From Mesorhizobium sp. CA14 (lineage in GTDB: Bacteria; Pseudomonadota; Alphaproteobacteria; Rhizobiales; Rhizobiaceae), in the NCBI RefSeq assembly GCF_020165195.1, contig NZ_JAIUHR010000005.1, forward strand, positions 1-64,000: DNA of 64,000 nucleotides, given 5' to 3'. The notes under the pieces are model-generated. The model did not search any database, had not been told where the DNA came from, and saw nothing but the letters and a program-made list of their open reading frames with translations. The position numbers and the translations under genes were made by a program. Below are positions 27,257 to 37,020 of the stretch, piece by piece; the stretch's first letter is position 1; every line of letters begins with the position of its first letter.

Positions 27257-28918
27257 ATGGCGGGACTGATGCGGAGCGCCGCTGCGGCGATCCTCCTTTT
27301 TTCGATGACCAGTTTCGGCTTTGCCGCCAACAAGGTCATCATCATCCTCGATGCATCAGGCTCGATGTGGGCCCAGATCGACGGCAAGCCGAAGCTGGAG
27401 ATCGCGCGTGAATCGCTGCGCACGGTGCTGCAGTCGGTTCCGGCCGACGACGAGATCGGCTTCATGGCCTATGGCCATCGCACCAAGGGCAGCTGCGACG
27501 ACATCGAGTTGATCGTGCCGCCGCAGGCCGGCTCCGCCAGCGCTATTTCGGCGGCGGCCGACAGCATGAAATTCCTGGGCAAGACGCCACTCACGGCCGC
27601 CGTGAAACAGGCCGCCGAGGCGCTGAAGTACACCGAGGACAAGGCAACCGTGGTGCTGATCACCGACGGGCTTGAGACCTGCGGCGGCGATCCCTGCGCG
27701 CTCGGCAGGGAGCTGAAGCAAAGTGGCGTCGATTTCACCGCCGATGTCGTCGGCTTCGGCTTGACCGCCGACGAGGGCAAGCAGATCGCCTGCCTCGCCG
27801 AAAACACCGGCGGCAAATATATCCAGGCCTCCGATGAAAAGGCGCTTCAGGAAGCGCTGGTCGAGACCGTTGCGACTCCCGCGCCGGCCCCTGCGCCAGC
27901 TCCCGAACCGGCGCCGGCTCCCGCGCCCGAGCCGGCCAAGCCTGAATTCAATTTCACACCGAGCATGGTTATGGCCGAGGACGGCGATCCGATCACCGAT
28001 GGCAATGCCTGGGAGATTTATAAAGCCGCGGCCGACGGCTCGCGCGGCGACCAAGTTACGACCGAGTATGGCGTGCTCAAGACCAATCTCGAGCCGGGCG
28101 ACTACATCGTCGTCGGCCGCGACGACGAGGCAAGGAGCGAGCAGAAGATCAAGATAGAGGCTGGCAAGACCTACAGCCCGCTGTTCACGCTGAACGCCGG
28201 CACTTTGGTCATCCACCCGCATGCTAGCCAGGGCTCGGAGATCAGCGGCGAAGCGCGTGTCGACTCCGCCTATCCAGGCGGCAGCACCACGCACTACGGC
28301 GACACCAAGGCCACGCTACCCGCCGGCGAACAGAAGGTGACGGTGCAGATCGGCGCCGGCACCGTGACCGAGACCGTCCAGCTTGCCGCCGGGCAGACCG
28401 TCGAGAAGGACATCGTCGTCGGCGTCGGCCATGCCGTGCTCAATGCCTACTACACCGCCGGCGGCGACAAGGCCGACAATTCCGGCATCGGCTTCGAGAT
28501 CGTCAAGGCGAAGAAGAAGATCGACGGCTCGCGTGAAAGCGTGGAGCACTCCTACGGTCCGGACAGTAAGTTCTGGCTGCCGCCGGACGACTATGTCGCG
28601 CTCACCACGCTCGATCTCGCCGTCGTCGAACAGCCCTTCAGCATCAAGGCCGGTGACAATCAGGACGTGAAGGTGGCTCTCGATGCCGGCGTGCTGGCGA
28701 TGTCGGCGCCCGGCGCCTATTCGATCGAGGTGCTCTCGTCGAAGAAGGACATCGAAGGCAAACGCAAGTCGCTGGGCTTAAGCTATGGCGACAGCTGGCA
28801 GCAGACGATTCCCGCCGGCGACTATGTGGTAGTGCGCCACATGTCCGCTGAGGGCCAGGAGAAGGAAACGCCGGTGACGATCAAGGCCGGCGAACGGGCC
28901 GAGATCACCGTTCAGTAG
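27257..28918 (+). CDS. Secreted von Willebrand factor A domain protein
   Basis: The protein has 553 residues. ATG 27257 has AGGAG seven bases upstream and starts a signal peptide (MAGLMRSAAAAILLFSMTSFGFA). A VWA domain occupies about 27-200: the MIDAS motif is DASGSMW, with further metal residues in GKTPLTAA and LITDGLETCGGD. A Pro-Ala-Glu linker (about 212-232) follows. The C-terminal 320 residues are beta-rich repeats with EPGDYIVV / PPDDYVALTT / PAGDYVVVRH units, each closed by an IKAG-type strand. It probably acts in the periplasm or at the surface in metal-dependent protein binding. A strong terminator follows. Confidence 0.82.
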   Translation: MAGLMRSAAAAILLFSMTSFGFAANKVIIILDASGSMWAQIDGKPKLEIARESLRTVLQSVPADDEIGFMAYGHRTKGSCDDIELIVPPQAGSASAISAAADSMKFLGKTPLTAAVKQAAEALKYTEDKATVVLITDGLETCGGDPCALGRELKQSGVDFTADVVGFGLTADEGKQIACLAENTGGKYIQASDEKALQEALVETVATPAPAPAPAPEPAPAPAPEPAKPEFNFTPSMVMAEDGDPITDGNAWEIYKAAADGSRGDQVTTEYGVLKTNLEPGDYIVVGRDDEARSEQKIKIEAGKTYSPLFTLNAGTLVIHPHASQGSEISGEARVDSAYPGGSTTHYGDTKATLPAGEQKVTVQIGAGTVTETVQLAAGQTVEKDIVVGVGHAVLNAYYTAGGDKADNSGIGFEIVKAKKKIDGSRESVEHSYGPDSKFWLPPDDYVALTTLDLAVVEQPFSIKAGDNQDVKVALDAGVLAMSAPGAYSIEVLSSKKDIEGKRKSLGLSYGDSWQQTIPAGDYVVVRHMSAEGQEKETPVTIKAGERAEITVQ

Positions 28919-28941
28919 GCGTTGCGGTTAGCGAACGAACG

Positions 28942-28972
28942 AAAAAGGGCGGCTCCGAGCCGCCCTTTTTTT
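28942..28972. terminator. Bidirectional rho-independent terminator between VWA gene and edd
   Basis: AAAAA then GGGCGGCT (28947-28954), loop CCG, AGCCGCCC (28958-28965), then seven T. The A-tract on one side and T-tract on the other let it serve both convergent genes. Confidence 0.9.
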
Positions 28973-28994
28973 GTAAGGCACATTGGGGAAGAGA

Positions 28995-30818
28995 TCAGGC
29001 GTTGCCGAATGCCGCCGCGCCATGATCGGCCCGCCCGACCAACTGCCGGAAGCCTGCGAACAGCTCGCGGCCGAAGCCGAACTCGTTGCCGATGAGGTCG
29101 GCCTCCGCCGTGCGGCGCAGCGCGAATTCCGTCCCCGGCACCAGCACCTCCAGCGTGCCGGCATCCGCATCGAGGCGGATGATATCGCCGTCATGGATCC
29201 TGGCGATCGGCCCCTCCTCGACCGCCTCCGGCGTCACATGGATCGCCGCCGGCACCTTGCCGGAAGCGCCCGACATGCGCCCGTCGGTGACCAGCGCCAC
29301 GCGCTGGCCGCGATCCTGCAGGATGCCGAGCACGGTGGTCAGCTTGTGCAGTTCCGGCATGCCGTTGGCCTTCGGCCCCTGAAAGCGGATCACGGCGACG
29401 AAGTCGCCGGTAAGCTGGCCGGCCTTGAAAGCATCATTCAGGCCCTGCTGGCTGTCGAACACCTTGGCCGGCGCCTCAATGACGCGCCGTTCGGGCTTGA
29501 CCGCAGAGGTTTTGATCACGGCGTGGCCGAGATTACCCGCAAGCACCTTTAGTCCGCCTGTCGGCTGGAACGCTTTCTTGACCGGGGCCAGCACCTTCTC
29601 GTCGCCGCTGTTGAGCGGCGCCGCTTCGCGCAGCACGCTGCCGTCGTCGCCAAGCCTCGCCTCGACCGCATAGGGCCGCAGGCCTTCGCCCCACACCGTC
29701 TGCACATCCTCGTGCAACAGGCCTTCGTCGAGCAACTCGCGGATCATGAAGCCGAGCCCGCCTGCCGCGTGGAAGTGGTTCACGTCGGCAAGCCCGTTCG
29801 GGTAGACGCGCGCGAGCAGCGGCACGGCCTCCGACAGGTCGGAAATGTCCTGCCAGGTCAGCGCAATGCCGGCGGCGGCGGCCATGGCGATGAGGTGGAT
29901 CGTGTGGTTGGTCGAGCCGCCGGTGGCATGCAGGCCGACGACGCCGTTGACGATCGAGCGTTCGTCGATCATGCGCCCGACCGGCGTATAGGCGTTGCCG
30001 AGCGCGGTGATCGCCAGCGCGCGCTTCGCCGCTTCCCTGGTCAGCGCGTCGCGCAGCGGCGTGCCCGGATTGACGAAGGAGGCGCCGGGCGTATGCAGGC
30101 CCATGATCTCCATCAGCATCTGGTTGGAATTGGCGGTGCCGTAGAAGGTGCAGGTGCCCGGCCCGTGATAGGACTTGGACTCCGCTTCCAGCAGTTCGGC
30201 GCGGCCGACCTTGCCTTCGGCATAGAGCTGGCGGACCTTGGCCTTCTCGTCGTTCGCGAGACCGGTCGTCATCGGCCCGGCCGGGATGAAGACGGCAGGC
30301 AGATGTCCGAAGGTGAGCGCAGCGATCACAAGCCCGGGCACGATCTTGTCGCAGACGCCGAGGAAGACGGCCGCGTCGAACATGTTGTGCGACAGGCCGA
30401 TCGCCGCCGCCATGGCGATCACGTCGCGCGAGAACAGCGAAAGCTCCATGCCGGGCTGGCCTTGGGTGACGCCGTCGCACATCGCCGGCACGCCGCCGGC
30501 GACCTGAGCGATGCCGCCCGCTTCGCGCGCGGCTTCCTTGATCAGCGCCGGGAACGTCTCGAAGGGCTGATGCGCCGACAGCATGTCATTGTAGGAGGTG
30601 ATGATGCCGAGGTTCGGCACGCGGTCGCCGCCGAGCGCGACCTTTTCGGCGGGGCTGCACACGGCAAAGCCATGGGCAAGGTTGCCGCAGCCCAGCACCG
30701 CGCGGTTCGCGGTCCGGCTGGAAGCCTCCGTGATGCGGCCGAGATAGGCTTCGCGGCCGGCTTTCGAACGGTGGCGGATGCGTTCGGTGATGGCTTCGAT
30801 ATCGCGTCTGGCTGTCAT
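28995..30818 (-). CDS. edd: Phosphogluconate dehydratase
   Basis: The protein has 607 residues, normal for Edd. It dehydrates 6-phosphogluconate to 2-keto-3-deoxy-6-phosphogluconate in the Entner-Doudoroff route. The dehydratase (IlvD/Edd) family shows iron-sulfur cluster cysteines in [30 protein letters not shown] and [15 protein letters not shown]. The later block [25 protein letters not shown] is the family signature. It is the last gene of zwf-pgl-edd, the usual rhizobial order; the aldolase gene eda is not in the window. Confidence 0.97.
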   Translation of the reverse strand: MTARRDIEAITERIRHRSKAGREAYLGRITEASSRTANRAVLGCGNLAHGFAVCSPAEKVALGGDRVPNLGIITSYNDMLSAHQPFETFPALIKEAAREAGGIAQVAGGVPAMCDGVTQGQPGMELSLFSRDVIAMAAAIGLSHNMFDAAVFLGVCDKIVPGLVIAALTFGHLPAVFIPAGPMTTGLANDEKAKVRQLYAEGKVGRAELLEAESKSYHGPGTCTFYGTANSNQMLMEIMGLHTPGASFVNPGTPLRDALTREAAKRALAITALGNAYTPVGRMIDERSIVNGVVGLHATGGSTNHTIHLIAMAAAAGIALTWQDISDLSEAVPLLARVYPNGLADVNHFHAAGGLGFMIRELLDEGLLHEDVQTVWGEGLRPYAVEARLGDDGSVLREAAPLNSGDEKVLAPVKKAFQPTGGLKVLAGNLGHAVIKTSAVKPERRVIEAPAKVFDSQQGLNDAFKAGQLTGDFVAVIRFQGPKANGMPELHKLTTVLGILQDRGQRVALVTDGRMSGASGKVPAAIHVTPEAVEEGPIARIHDGDIIRLDADAGTLEVLVPGTEFALRRTAEADLIGNEFGFGRELFAGFRQLVGRADHGAAAFGNA

Positions 30819-30880
30819 GGTCCGTCCTTTCGAGCCCGGCGACGTCCTCCCTCTGCCACCGGACTGTCCTCATCTGAAAA

Positions 30881-31597
30881 TCAAGGTGCCCAGAACACCT
30901 CTATCGGTCTCGGCGCCGCCTCGAGCACTCTGCGGATGGGCTTTTTCGCGCCGGGACCCATCGCGCCATTGAACGCGGCGCGCTTGTCCTCGCCTTCGAT
31001 GTGGAGCGCTACGAAACCAGCGGCGATGATGCGCGCCATCGACAGCGTGAGCCGCGGCTCGCCGCCGCTCTGCGCATGCACCGGCAGCACGATCCGCTGC
31101 GAGGCCGGGTCGAGCAAGTCCTCGAGATTGCCGGCATCCGGGAAGAATGATGCCGTATGGCCGTCGCCGCCCATGCCGAGGATCACCACGTCAAGCGGCC
31201 AGGGCAGCGATCTGAGCGCCTCGCTGTCGGTTGCCGCCGCATCCTCAATGCTTGCCGCCTCATGATAGAGCGGGACGAAGCGCGCCGCTGCCGCCTTGTT
31301 CTGGAGCAGGTTCGCCGCCACCAGCCCGGCATTCGAGCGCGGCGAGGACGGCGGCACGAAACGCTCGTCGACCAGCGTCACGGTGACCTTGTCCCAGGCG
31401 ATCGGCGTGGTCGACAGCGCCGCGAACAGCTTTGCCGGCGTGGTGCCGCCGGACACCGCGAGCAGCGCCGTGCCGCGTTCCGCGATGGCGCTGGTCAACC
31501 GGTCTGCGATCTCACCGGCAAGTGCCATCGCCAGGTCTTGGCGGTCGGCAAAGCCGTTCCAGCCGTAGCGGACTTCGCTCAATTGCTCTCGTGCCAT
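30881..31597 (-). CDS. pgl: 6-phosphogluconolactonase (DevB-type)
   Basis: The protein has 238 residues. It hydrolyses 6-phosphogluconolactone to 6-phosphogluconate. The glucosamine-6-phosphate isomerase-like fold shows LLAVSGGTTPAKLFAAL, VTLVDERFVPPSSPRSNAGLV and VILGMGGDGHTASFFPDA, all family signatures. Its start overlaps the end of zwf by 19 bases, so the two are translationally coupled. Confidence 0.96.
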   Translation of the reverse strand: MAREQLSEVRYGWNGFADRQDLAMALAGEIADRLTSAIAERGTALLAVSGGTTPAKLFAALSTTPIAWDKVTVTLVDERFVPPSSPRSNAGLVAANLLQNKAAAARFVPLYHEAASIEDAAATDSEALRSLPWPLDVVILGMGGDGHTASFFPDAGNLEDLLDPASQRIVLPVHAQSGGEPRLTLSMARIIAAGFVALHIEGEDKRAAFNGAMGPGAKKPIRRVLEAAPRPIEVFWAP

Positions 31598-33048
31598 GTC
31601 CGTCCGTCACGTTCGATAAGAGCGATCGAGGCCGACGGTCCCCAGGTTCCGGCCGTATAGCCCTGAGCCTCCTGCCTGGCGCTTTCCCAGGCGTTCTGGA
31701 TCGGGTCGATCCATTTCCAGGCCGCCTCGACTTCGTCGCGGCGCATGAACAGCGTCTGGTTGCCGCGCACCACATCCATGATCAGCCGCTCGTAAGCGTC
31801 CGGCGCACGGCCTTGGAAGGACTGCGCGAAGCTCATGTCGAGCGAGATCTGCCGCAGCCGCATGCCGCCTGGCCCCGGATCCTTGATCATGATGAACTGC
31901 TTCACCCCCTCGTCCGGCTGCAGGCGGATGACCAACTGGTTGGGGAAGATCGGCCCGGCGCTGTCGCCGAAGATGGAATAGGGGATCGGCTTGAACTCGA
32001 TGACGATTTCCGAGACGCGGGTGGCGAGCCGCTTGCCGGTCCTCAGATAGAAGGGAACGCCGGCCCAGCGCCAGTTGCCGATCTCGGCCTTTACAGCGAC
32101 GAAGGTCTCGGTGTTGCTGTCCTTGCCGAGCTCCTCGACGTAACCCTTGACCGGCCCGCCGGCCGAAGCGCCGGCTCGATACTGGCCGCGCACAGTGTGC
32201 TTCGGCGCCTCGTTGCCGTTGATGCGCTTCAGTGCCCTCAGCACCTTCAGTTTCTCGTCGCGCACCGCGTCCGCGTCCATTGACGACGGCGTTTCCATGG
32301 CTACCAGACAGAGCAGCTGCAGGATGTGGTTCTGCACCATGTCGCGCAACGCGCCTGCCTTGTCGTAGTAGGTGACGCGATCCTCGAGACCAACAGTCTC
32401 GGCCACCGTGATCTGAACATGGTCGATCTGGGCGGAGTTCCACAACGGCTCGTAGAGCGCATTGGCAAAGCGCAGCGCCATCAGGTTCTGCACCGTTTCC
32501 TTGCCGAGATAGTGGTCGATGCGGAAGATCTGGCTTTCGTGGAAATCGTCACCGACCGCGTCATTGAGCGCCCGCGCCGAGGGGAGGTCGCGGCCGATCG
32601 GCTTTTCCAGCACGATGCGCGAGTTCGGCGTGATCAGCTTGTGTTCCTTGAGCTGGTGCGAAATGTCGCCGAACAGCGCCGGCGCCACCGCAAGGTAGAA
32701 GGCGCGGATGCGGTCGCTGTCGCCGATTGCCTTCTTCAACTTGTCGAAGCCGGCGCCAGTCGTGGCGTCCGCCGACACGTAGGAGAGCCTTGCCAGGAAT
32801 ATCTCCAACTCCTTCGGATCGATATCGGCAGGCTTGACATGGTCTGATATCGCCTTCTTGGCGAAGGCCTGGAATTCGGCATCGGTCATCTTGGCGCGCG
32901 AGGTGCCGATGATGCGCGTCGGCTCGGAGAACTGGTGGCCGCACTGGCGATAGTAGAGCGACGGCAGGAGCTTGCGTTCCGACAAGTCGCCGGTGCCGCC
33001 GAAGATGATGAAATCGAAAGGATCGACAGGGATGATCTGGCTGGTCAT
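31579..33048 (-). CDS. zwf: Glucose-6-phosphate 1-dehydrogenase
   Basis: The protein has 489 residues. It oxidises glucose-6-phosphate to 6-phosphogluconolactone with NADP+ or NAD+. The nucleotide loop is FIIFGGTGDLSERKLLPSLYY, the substrate/catalytic motif is RIDHYLGKETVQN, and the EKPIGRDLPSA block is also typical. It heads the zwf-pgl-edd operon, transcribed away from the SDR gene; about 280 bases upstream hold the promoter. No operator can be assigned. Confidence 0.97.
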   Translation of the reverse strand: MTSQIIPVDPFDFIIFGGTGDLSERKLLPSLYYRQCGHQFSEPTRIIGTSRAKMTDAEFQAFAKKAISDHVKPADIDPKELEIFLARLSYVSADATTGAGFDKLKKAIGDSDRIRAFYLAVAPALFGDISHQLKEHKLITPNSRIVLEKPIGRDLPSARALNDAVGDDFHESQIFRIDHYLGKETVQNLMALRFANALYEPLWNSAQIDHVQITVAETVGLEDRVTYYDKAGALRDMVQNHILQLLCLVAMETPSSMDADAVRDEKLKVLRALKRINGNEAPKHTVRGQYRAGASAGGPVKGYVEELGKDSNTETFVAVKAEIGNWRWAGVPFYLRTGKRLATRVSEIVIEFKPIPYSIFGDSAGPIFPNQLVIRLQPDEGVKQFIMIKDPGPGGMRLRQISLDMSFAQSFQGRAPDAYERLIMDVVRGNQTLFMRRDEVEAAWKWIDPIQNAWESARQEAQGYTAGTWGPSASIALIERDGRTWHESN

Positions 33049-33325
33049 GGTCAGTCCGATTTGATGCCGATGCCGGCAGCATGGTTGGTATTATGCTAAT
33101 CGATTTAAATTTTCCAGTGCCATGGTGTCCCAGGCAGGACCAATCGCTTGCTGTTGCATCGGTCCACCTGTTTGCCGACACTTGCGCTGCCGACAGGCCC
33201 TGTCGGTAAAACCATGGCTTCCGGCAACGTTCGCGACTGCAGCATAGAACGCGAATGTGACGAAAGCTAAGGGAGATGTAGCCTGACGCGCGTGCAGGTG
33301 GAAAAGTCACGTCAAGCTGGAATCC

Positions 33326-34087
33326 ATGAGCGGGAAAACCATGCGTCTGGAAAACAAGGTCGCCGTCATTACGGGTGCCGCGTCGGGCTTCGGTGAAGGC
33401 ATGGCCAAGCGCTTCGCCGAAGAGGGCGCGCGCGTTGTCGTCGCCGACCTCAACGCCAAGGGCGCCGAGCGGGTGGCCGAAGAGATCGGCGAGAGCGCCA
33501 TCTGGACCCAGACCGACGTTTCCTTGCGCTCCGAATTCGACGAGATGATCTATGCCGCCAAGAGCGCTTTCGGTCGCATCGACATCATGGTCAACAATGC
33601 GGGTTTCACCCATCGCAACGGCGATATGCTCGGCGTCGACGAGGAAACCTTCGACCTGATCACCGCGGTCAACATGAAGGCGATCTATCACGCGGCGCTC
33701 GGCGTCGTGCCGATCATGGACCGGCAGGGCGGCGGCGTCATCCTGACCACGGCCTCGACTGCCGGCATCAGGCCGCGGCCGGGCCTGACCTGGTACAACG
33801 CCTCCAAGGGCTGGGCGATCACCGCCACCAAGTCGATGGCGGTCGAACTGGCGCCGAAGAACATCCGCGTCAACTGCCTCTGCCCGGTCGCCGGCGAAAC
33901 CGGCATGCTGGAGAAGTTCATGGGCGCCGACACCCCTGAAATCCGCGAAAAGTTCCGCGCCTCGATCCCGCTCGGCCGGCTCTCGACGCCGCTCGATATT
34001 GCCAACGCGGCGCTTTGGCTGGCCTCGGACGAAGCCGCCTTCATCACCGGCGTGGCGTTGGAGGTCGATGGCGGCCGCTGCATCTGA
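33326..34087 (+). CDS. Short-chain dehydrogenase/reductase
   Basis: The protein has 253 residues (ATG 33326; ATG 33341, giving MRLENKVAVITGA, is equally likely). Classical SDR motifs are present: TGAASGFGEG for the cofactor, DIMVNNAGF, catalytic Ser in TTASTAG, and YNASK with Tyr and Lys. The C terminus DEAAFITGVALEVDGGRCI is standard. An acidic residue after the second strand (VVVADLN) favours NAD(H). The substrate is unknown. It is divergent from zwf. Confidence 0.88.
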   Translation: MSGKTMRLENKVAVITGAASGFGEGMAKRFAEEGARVVVADLNAKGAERVAEEIGESAIWTQTDVSLRSEFDEMIYAAKSAFGRIDIMVNNAGFTHRNGDMLGVDEETFDLITAVNMKAIYHAALGVVPIMDRQGGGVILTTASTAGIRPRPGLTWYNASKGWAITATKSMAVELAPKNIRVNCLCPVAGETGMLEKFMGADTPEIREKFRASIPLGRLSTPLDIANAALWLASDEAAFITGVALEVDGGRCI

Positions 34088-34110
34088 GCCGCTTCAGGTG
34101 GCGCATGCGG

Positions 34111-34995
34111 TCAGGCGCCGGTCTTGACGTAGCTTTTGTAGACCCAGCCGTGCTTGCCGTTATAGACGATCTCGCACCATTTCTTGCAATTCACCACCTG
34201 CACCGATGCCTTGGCCGGCACCGTGATGATTGCTGCGGCGCCTTTCTTCGGGCCTGAGCGCATGGTCACAGCCCTCAAGACGTGCCCGTTTGCGGCCGCG
34301 CTGGCCTTTTGAGCTTTCGGCTCAGGCTGCGCCGAGCTGTCCGTCGCTGCCGGCTGCGGATCTGGGACCTGCGGGTTGGCTTCGGGAATGGCGGCGGTTT
34401 GGGCGCCATCCATTTTGTCGCCCGGCTTCTTCGCTGCTGTCTCGCTGGCGGAACCGGCGACTTGCGACAGCGCGTTCGCGGCGTCGTTCTCGGCATCGGC
34501 CTCGGCAAAGGCCGTATCGGTCAATTGCGCGGGGGCCGTGTCGGCGGCCTGCTTGGATGGAGCTGGCTGGTTCTCGGCCGGGGCAGGTGGCGTCTTGGCG
34601 TCGGAAGCCGTCCAGCGAGGGTTGTTTGATGCCAAGGCCGGAATGTTGGCTTCGCGGGCCGCCGTCGTGGGCGTTACCGCATCCCCCTTGCGCGCGGCCT
34701 GCGGCGCCGTCGCCACGGTGACCGCCGCTGCCGCCGGAGCGACTTTCGTGGTTTTCACCGGAATTGTCGGAACGATCTGCGCGGCATTTGCCGCAGTCAC
34801 TTGCCGGTCAGTGCCCGGAACGCACAGCCACAGCGCCACCGCGGCCACGCCGAGCAGCGCGGCGGTACCGACCGCTGCAATGACCAGATGCGCGTTCGAC
34901 TGAACCTTCTGCCAGAAGGATGGCCGTACGTTATAGCCGAACTGCATTGTAAAGCGCTGCCGTTCCGGCGCGCCGAAACTGAAGGGCTCGTTCAC
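34111..34995 (-). CDS. Membrane-anchored protein with C-terminal bacterial SH3 domain
   Basis: The protein has 294 residues. A single membrane segment at about 37-58 (HLVIAAVGTAALLGVAAVALWLCV) anchors it in the inner membrane. A long Ala/Pro/Asp-rich periplasmic stretch (60-235) follows. The last 60 residues (GHVLRAVTMRSGPKKGAAAIITVPAKASVQVVNCKKWCEIVYNGKHGWVYKSYV) form an SH3b domain, which often binds cell-wall peptides. It converges with the SDR gene. Confidence 0.75.
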   Translation of the reverse strand: MNEPFSFGAPERQRFTMQFGYNVRPSFWQKVQSNAHLVIAAVGTAALLGVAAVALWLCVPGTDRQVTAANAAQIVPTIPVKTTKVAPAAAAVTVATAPQAARKGDAVTPTTAAREANIPALASNNPRWTASDAKTPPAPAENQPAPSKQAADTAPAQLTDTAFAEADAENDAANALSQVAGSASETAAKKPGDKMDGAQTAAIPEANPQVPDPQPAATDSSAQPEPKAQKASAAANGHVLRAVTMRSGPKKGAAAIITVPAKASVQVVNCKKWCEIVYNGKHGWVYKSYVKTGA

Positions 34996-35243
34996 TCAAA
35001 CCACCTCCAACAAGCGGGCCGACGTTCTTTCGATCATTGCCGTAAGGATCGGCATCGGTCCCTAAATCACTGCGGACAAGGCCCGCTAAATCCCCGGATT
35101 TTCGCCCATGATTGCACCTTTTACTGCTGATTATGGCATGAGTGAGCCAAATTGCGAAATTCTGCGTGCCTGTTAAGGCTTCCACAACCTGCCGCGTGGA
35201 AGCCGCCGGCGCCGAATCGGTGGCTTCGGCTGGGCAGCCAGCT

Positions 35244-36530
35244 TCAAATCCTGTCACGCAACGCGAACCAGTTGAGCGCAAGAAACAAGAGCGGCGCGCG
35301 GAATCGGCGGCCGCCGGGGAAGGCGGGGATTTTCAGATCCTCGATGAGTTCCAGCCGGTCGCGGTTGCCGGCAACGGTCTCGGCATAGAGCTTGCCGAAG
35401 AAGTTCGACAGTATGACGCCGTGGCCGGAATAGCCGCCTATCGAAATCACCTTCGGCATCACCTCGCGCACGAACGGCTTTCTCGGCACCGTGATGCCGA
35501 CATAGCCGCCCCAGCCATGCGTGATCTCGATATCCTTCAGGTCCGGGTAGAGCTCGGCGATTTGCCTGCGGATGTGGATATGGATGTCCTTCGGGTCGTT
35601 GACGGCATAGACCTCGCGGCCGCCGAACAGGAGCCGTCCGTCTTTCGACTTGCGGAAATAGCGCACCACGAAGCGGGAATCGTCGACAGACTCGCCGCCC
35701 GGCAGCACTTTGGAGGCCGCGCCGAGCGGCACGGTCGCACCGATGAAGGAACCGATGGGCATGATGTGCGCCGCGCTCACCGGCTCCAGATTGCCGCCAT
35801 AGGCATTGACCCCGATCAGGCATCTGTCGGCCGTGATCGTGCCTTTGGGCGTCGTGACCGTCACCTTGCCGCCATTGGACACGATGCCGGTGGAGGGCGT
35901 CTGCTCGAAGAGATGCGCGCCGGCGGCGGCCGCCACTTTCGCCGTGCCGATCACCAGCTTCAGCGGGTGGATGTGGCCAGTGCCGGTGTCGCGGGTGCCG
36001 CCGAAATAGCGCGTCGAGCCCAGCCGTTCCGCCGTCTCCGCCGCGTCCATGAAGCTTATATGCGGGTATCCGAAGCGGCTCGCCATGATCTCGGCGTGGC
36101 GCCTGTAGTCGTCGACGTAGCGCCGCTTGTGCGCGACCGAAAGCTGACCCGGCATATAGTCGATGTCGATTGCATTGGCGGCGGCGAAGTCGAACAGATG
36201 CGCCTTGGCTTCTTCGGCCATGTCGAACAGCGCCTTGGCGCGGGAGAGGCCGTACTCGGCCTCCAATTCTTCCGCCCAGGCGCGCTGCCCGGTGCCGAGC
36301 TGGCCGCCATTGCGCCCCGAAGCGCCGTCGCCGAAACGATGGGCTTCGATGAGGACGACATTTGCGCCTGTCTTCGCCAAGTGCGCGGCTGCCGACAAGC
36401 CAGTGAAGCCGCCGCCAATAATGACGACGTCACATTGGCGATCACCATCTAGCGAAGGGTATTCGGGTCGAGGCCCGGCCGTGTCTTCGTACCACGAACG
36501 GCCGGGAGAGATGGGGGATTGGTAGGGCAT
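35244..36530 (-). CDS. FAD-dependent oxidoreductase, gamma-glutamylputrescine oxidase (PuuB)-like
   Basis: The protein has 428 residues of the DAO family. The FAD-binding loop is CDVVIIGGGFTGLSAAAHLAKTGANVVLIEA, and the flavin region GASGRNGGQLGTGQ follows. The C-terminal block ISIGGYSGHGVILSNFFGKLYAE closes the fold. PuuB/OrdL enzymes oxidise gamma-glutamylputrescine. The glutamine synthetase-like gene upstream and the polyamine transporter at 45.8-49.9 kb support that use. Its start is only a few bases from an 8-bp repeat array that reads CCCTACT on this strand, so no purine-rich ribosome binding site is visible. Confidence 0.85.
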   Translation of the reverse strand: MPYQSPISPGRSWYEDTAGPRPEYPSLDGDRQCDVVIIGGGFTGLSAAAHLAKTGANVVLIEAHRFGDGASGRNGGQLGTGQRAWAEELEAEYGLSRAKALFDMAEEAKAHLFDFAAANAIDIDYMPGQLSVAHKRRYVDDYRRHAEIMASRFGYPHISFMDAAETAERLGSTRYFGGTRDTGTGHIHPLKLVIGTAKVAAAAGAHLFEQTPSTGIVSNGGKVTVTTPKGTITADRCLIGVNAYGGNLEPVSAAHIMPIGSFIGATVPLGAASKVLPGGESVDDSRFVVRYFRKSKDGRLLFGGREVYAVNDPKDIHIHIRRQIAELYPDLKDIEITHGWGGYVGITVPRKPFVREVMPKVISIGGYSGHGVILSNFFGKLYAETVAGNRDRLELIEDLKIPAFPGGRRFRAPLLFLALNWFALRDRI

Positions 36531-36540
36531 GATGCTCGGG

Positions 36541-36604
36541 AGTAGGGGAGTAGGGGAGTAGGGGAGTAGGGCAGTAGGGCAGTAGGGCAGTAGGGCAGTA
36601 GGGC
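36541..36604. repeat. Tandem array, eight copies of an 8-bp unit (AGTAGGGG x3, AGTAGGGC x5)
   Basis: Read on the + strand, the eight perfect units run without a gap. They lie between the four-helix-bundle stop codon (36607-36609) and the FAD oxidoreductase start (36530). The switch from G to C at the eighth base occurs once, so the array has two homogenised blocks. Confidence 0.97.
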
Positions 36605-36606
36605 AG

Positions 36607-36972
36607 CTATTCGGGTGACAATTTACGGATCAGAAGCCGCAAGAGTGTTCCCACGCTCTCACTACGTGTCATCAATTGTTGGGCTGCTTCGCTGGACGTG
36701 ATTCCGACGCGCTGTGCGATCAGTAAGTGAGTTTCCAACTCTTTGAGTGATCCCTGGGCAATTCTAAGAAACTGTTGATAGGAGGCCCGACTTTCTCGTC
36801 CATAGCCCTCAGCAATATTGGCGGGTACGGACGCGGCCGCCCTGCGTAGCTGGGTTGTCAATCCATAGAGCTCTTCTTTCGGCCACGCTCTTGTCGTTTC
36901 GTAAATCAAAACTGCGAGGTCCATCGCCTGCTGCCCGGAGACTAAATCTCTGTACGATTCGATCTTCGCCAT
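36607..36972 (-). CDS. Four-helix-bundle protein (23S rRNA intervening-sequence / S23 family)
   Basis: The protein has 121 residues, the family size. Motifs are YRDLVSGQQAMDLAVLIYETT, FGLT-like LYGLTTQLRRAAASVPANIAEGYGRESRASYQQFLRIAQGSLKELETHLLIAQRVG and a C-terminal helix. This matches proteins first seen inside 23S rRNA intervening sequences and related to the Avd accessory protein of diversity-generating retroelements. The molecular role is unknown; pentameric nucleic-acid binding is known for Avd. Its ribosome binding site, AGGGGG just before the ATG at 36972, is formed by the flanking repeat itself. Confidence 0.88.
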   Translation of the reverse strand: MAKIESYRDLVSGQQAMDLAVLIYETTRAWPKEELYGLTTQLRRAAASVPANIAEGYGRESRASYQQFLRIAQGSLKELETHLLIAQRVGITSSEAAQQLMTRSESVGTLLRLLIRKLSPE

Positions 36973-37020
36973 CGCCCCCTACTGCCCTACTGCCTTACTC
37001 CCTTACTCCCTACTCCCCTA
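36973..37020. repeat. Degenerate inverted copy of the 8-bp array
   Basis: On the minus strand this reads GTAGGGG, AGTAGGG, AGTAAGGG, AGTAAGGC, AGTAGGGC, AGTAGGGGG. Units vary in base 5 and one is a base short, unlike the clean array at 36541-36604. It runs from the glutamine synthetase stop codon to the start of the four-helix-bundle gene and is inverted relative to the other array. Confidence 0.92.

Noticed and set aside
27890..27955. GC-rich repeated DNA in the VWA gene
   Set aside because: It encodes a plain Pro-Ala-Glu linker; no sign of a separate element.
36541..36604. Possible CRISPR array
   Set aside because: The 8-bp units are directly tandem with no spacers, and no cas genes are present.
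36607..36972. Diversity-generating retroelement
   Set aside because: The ORF resembles the Avd family, but no reverse transcriptase, template repeat or variable target gene is near.
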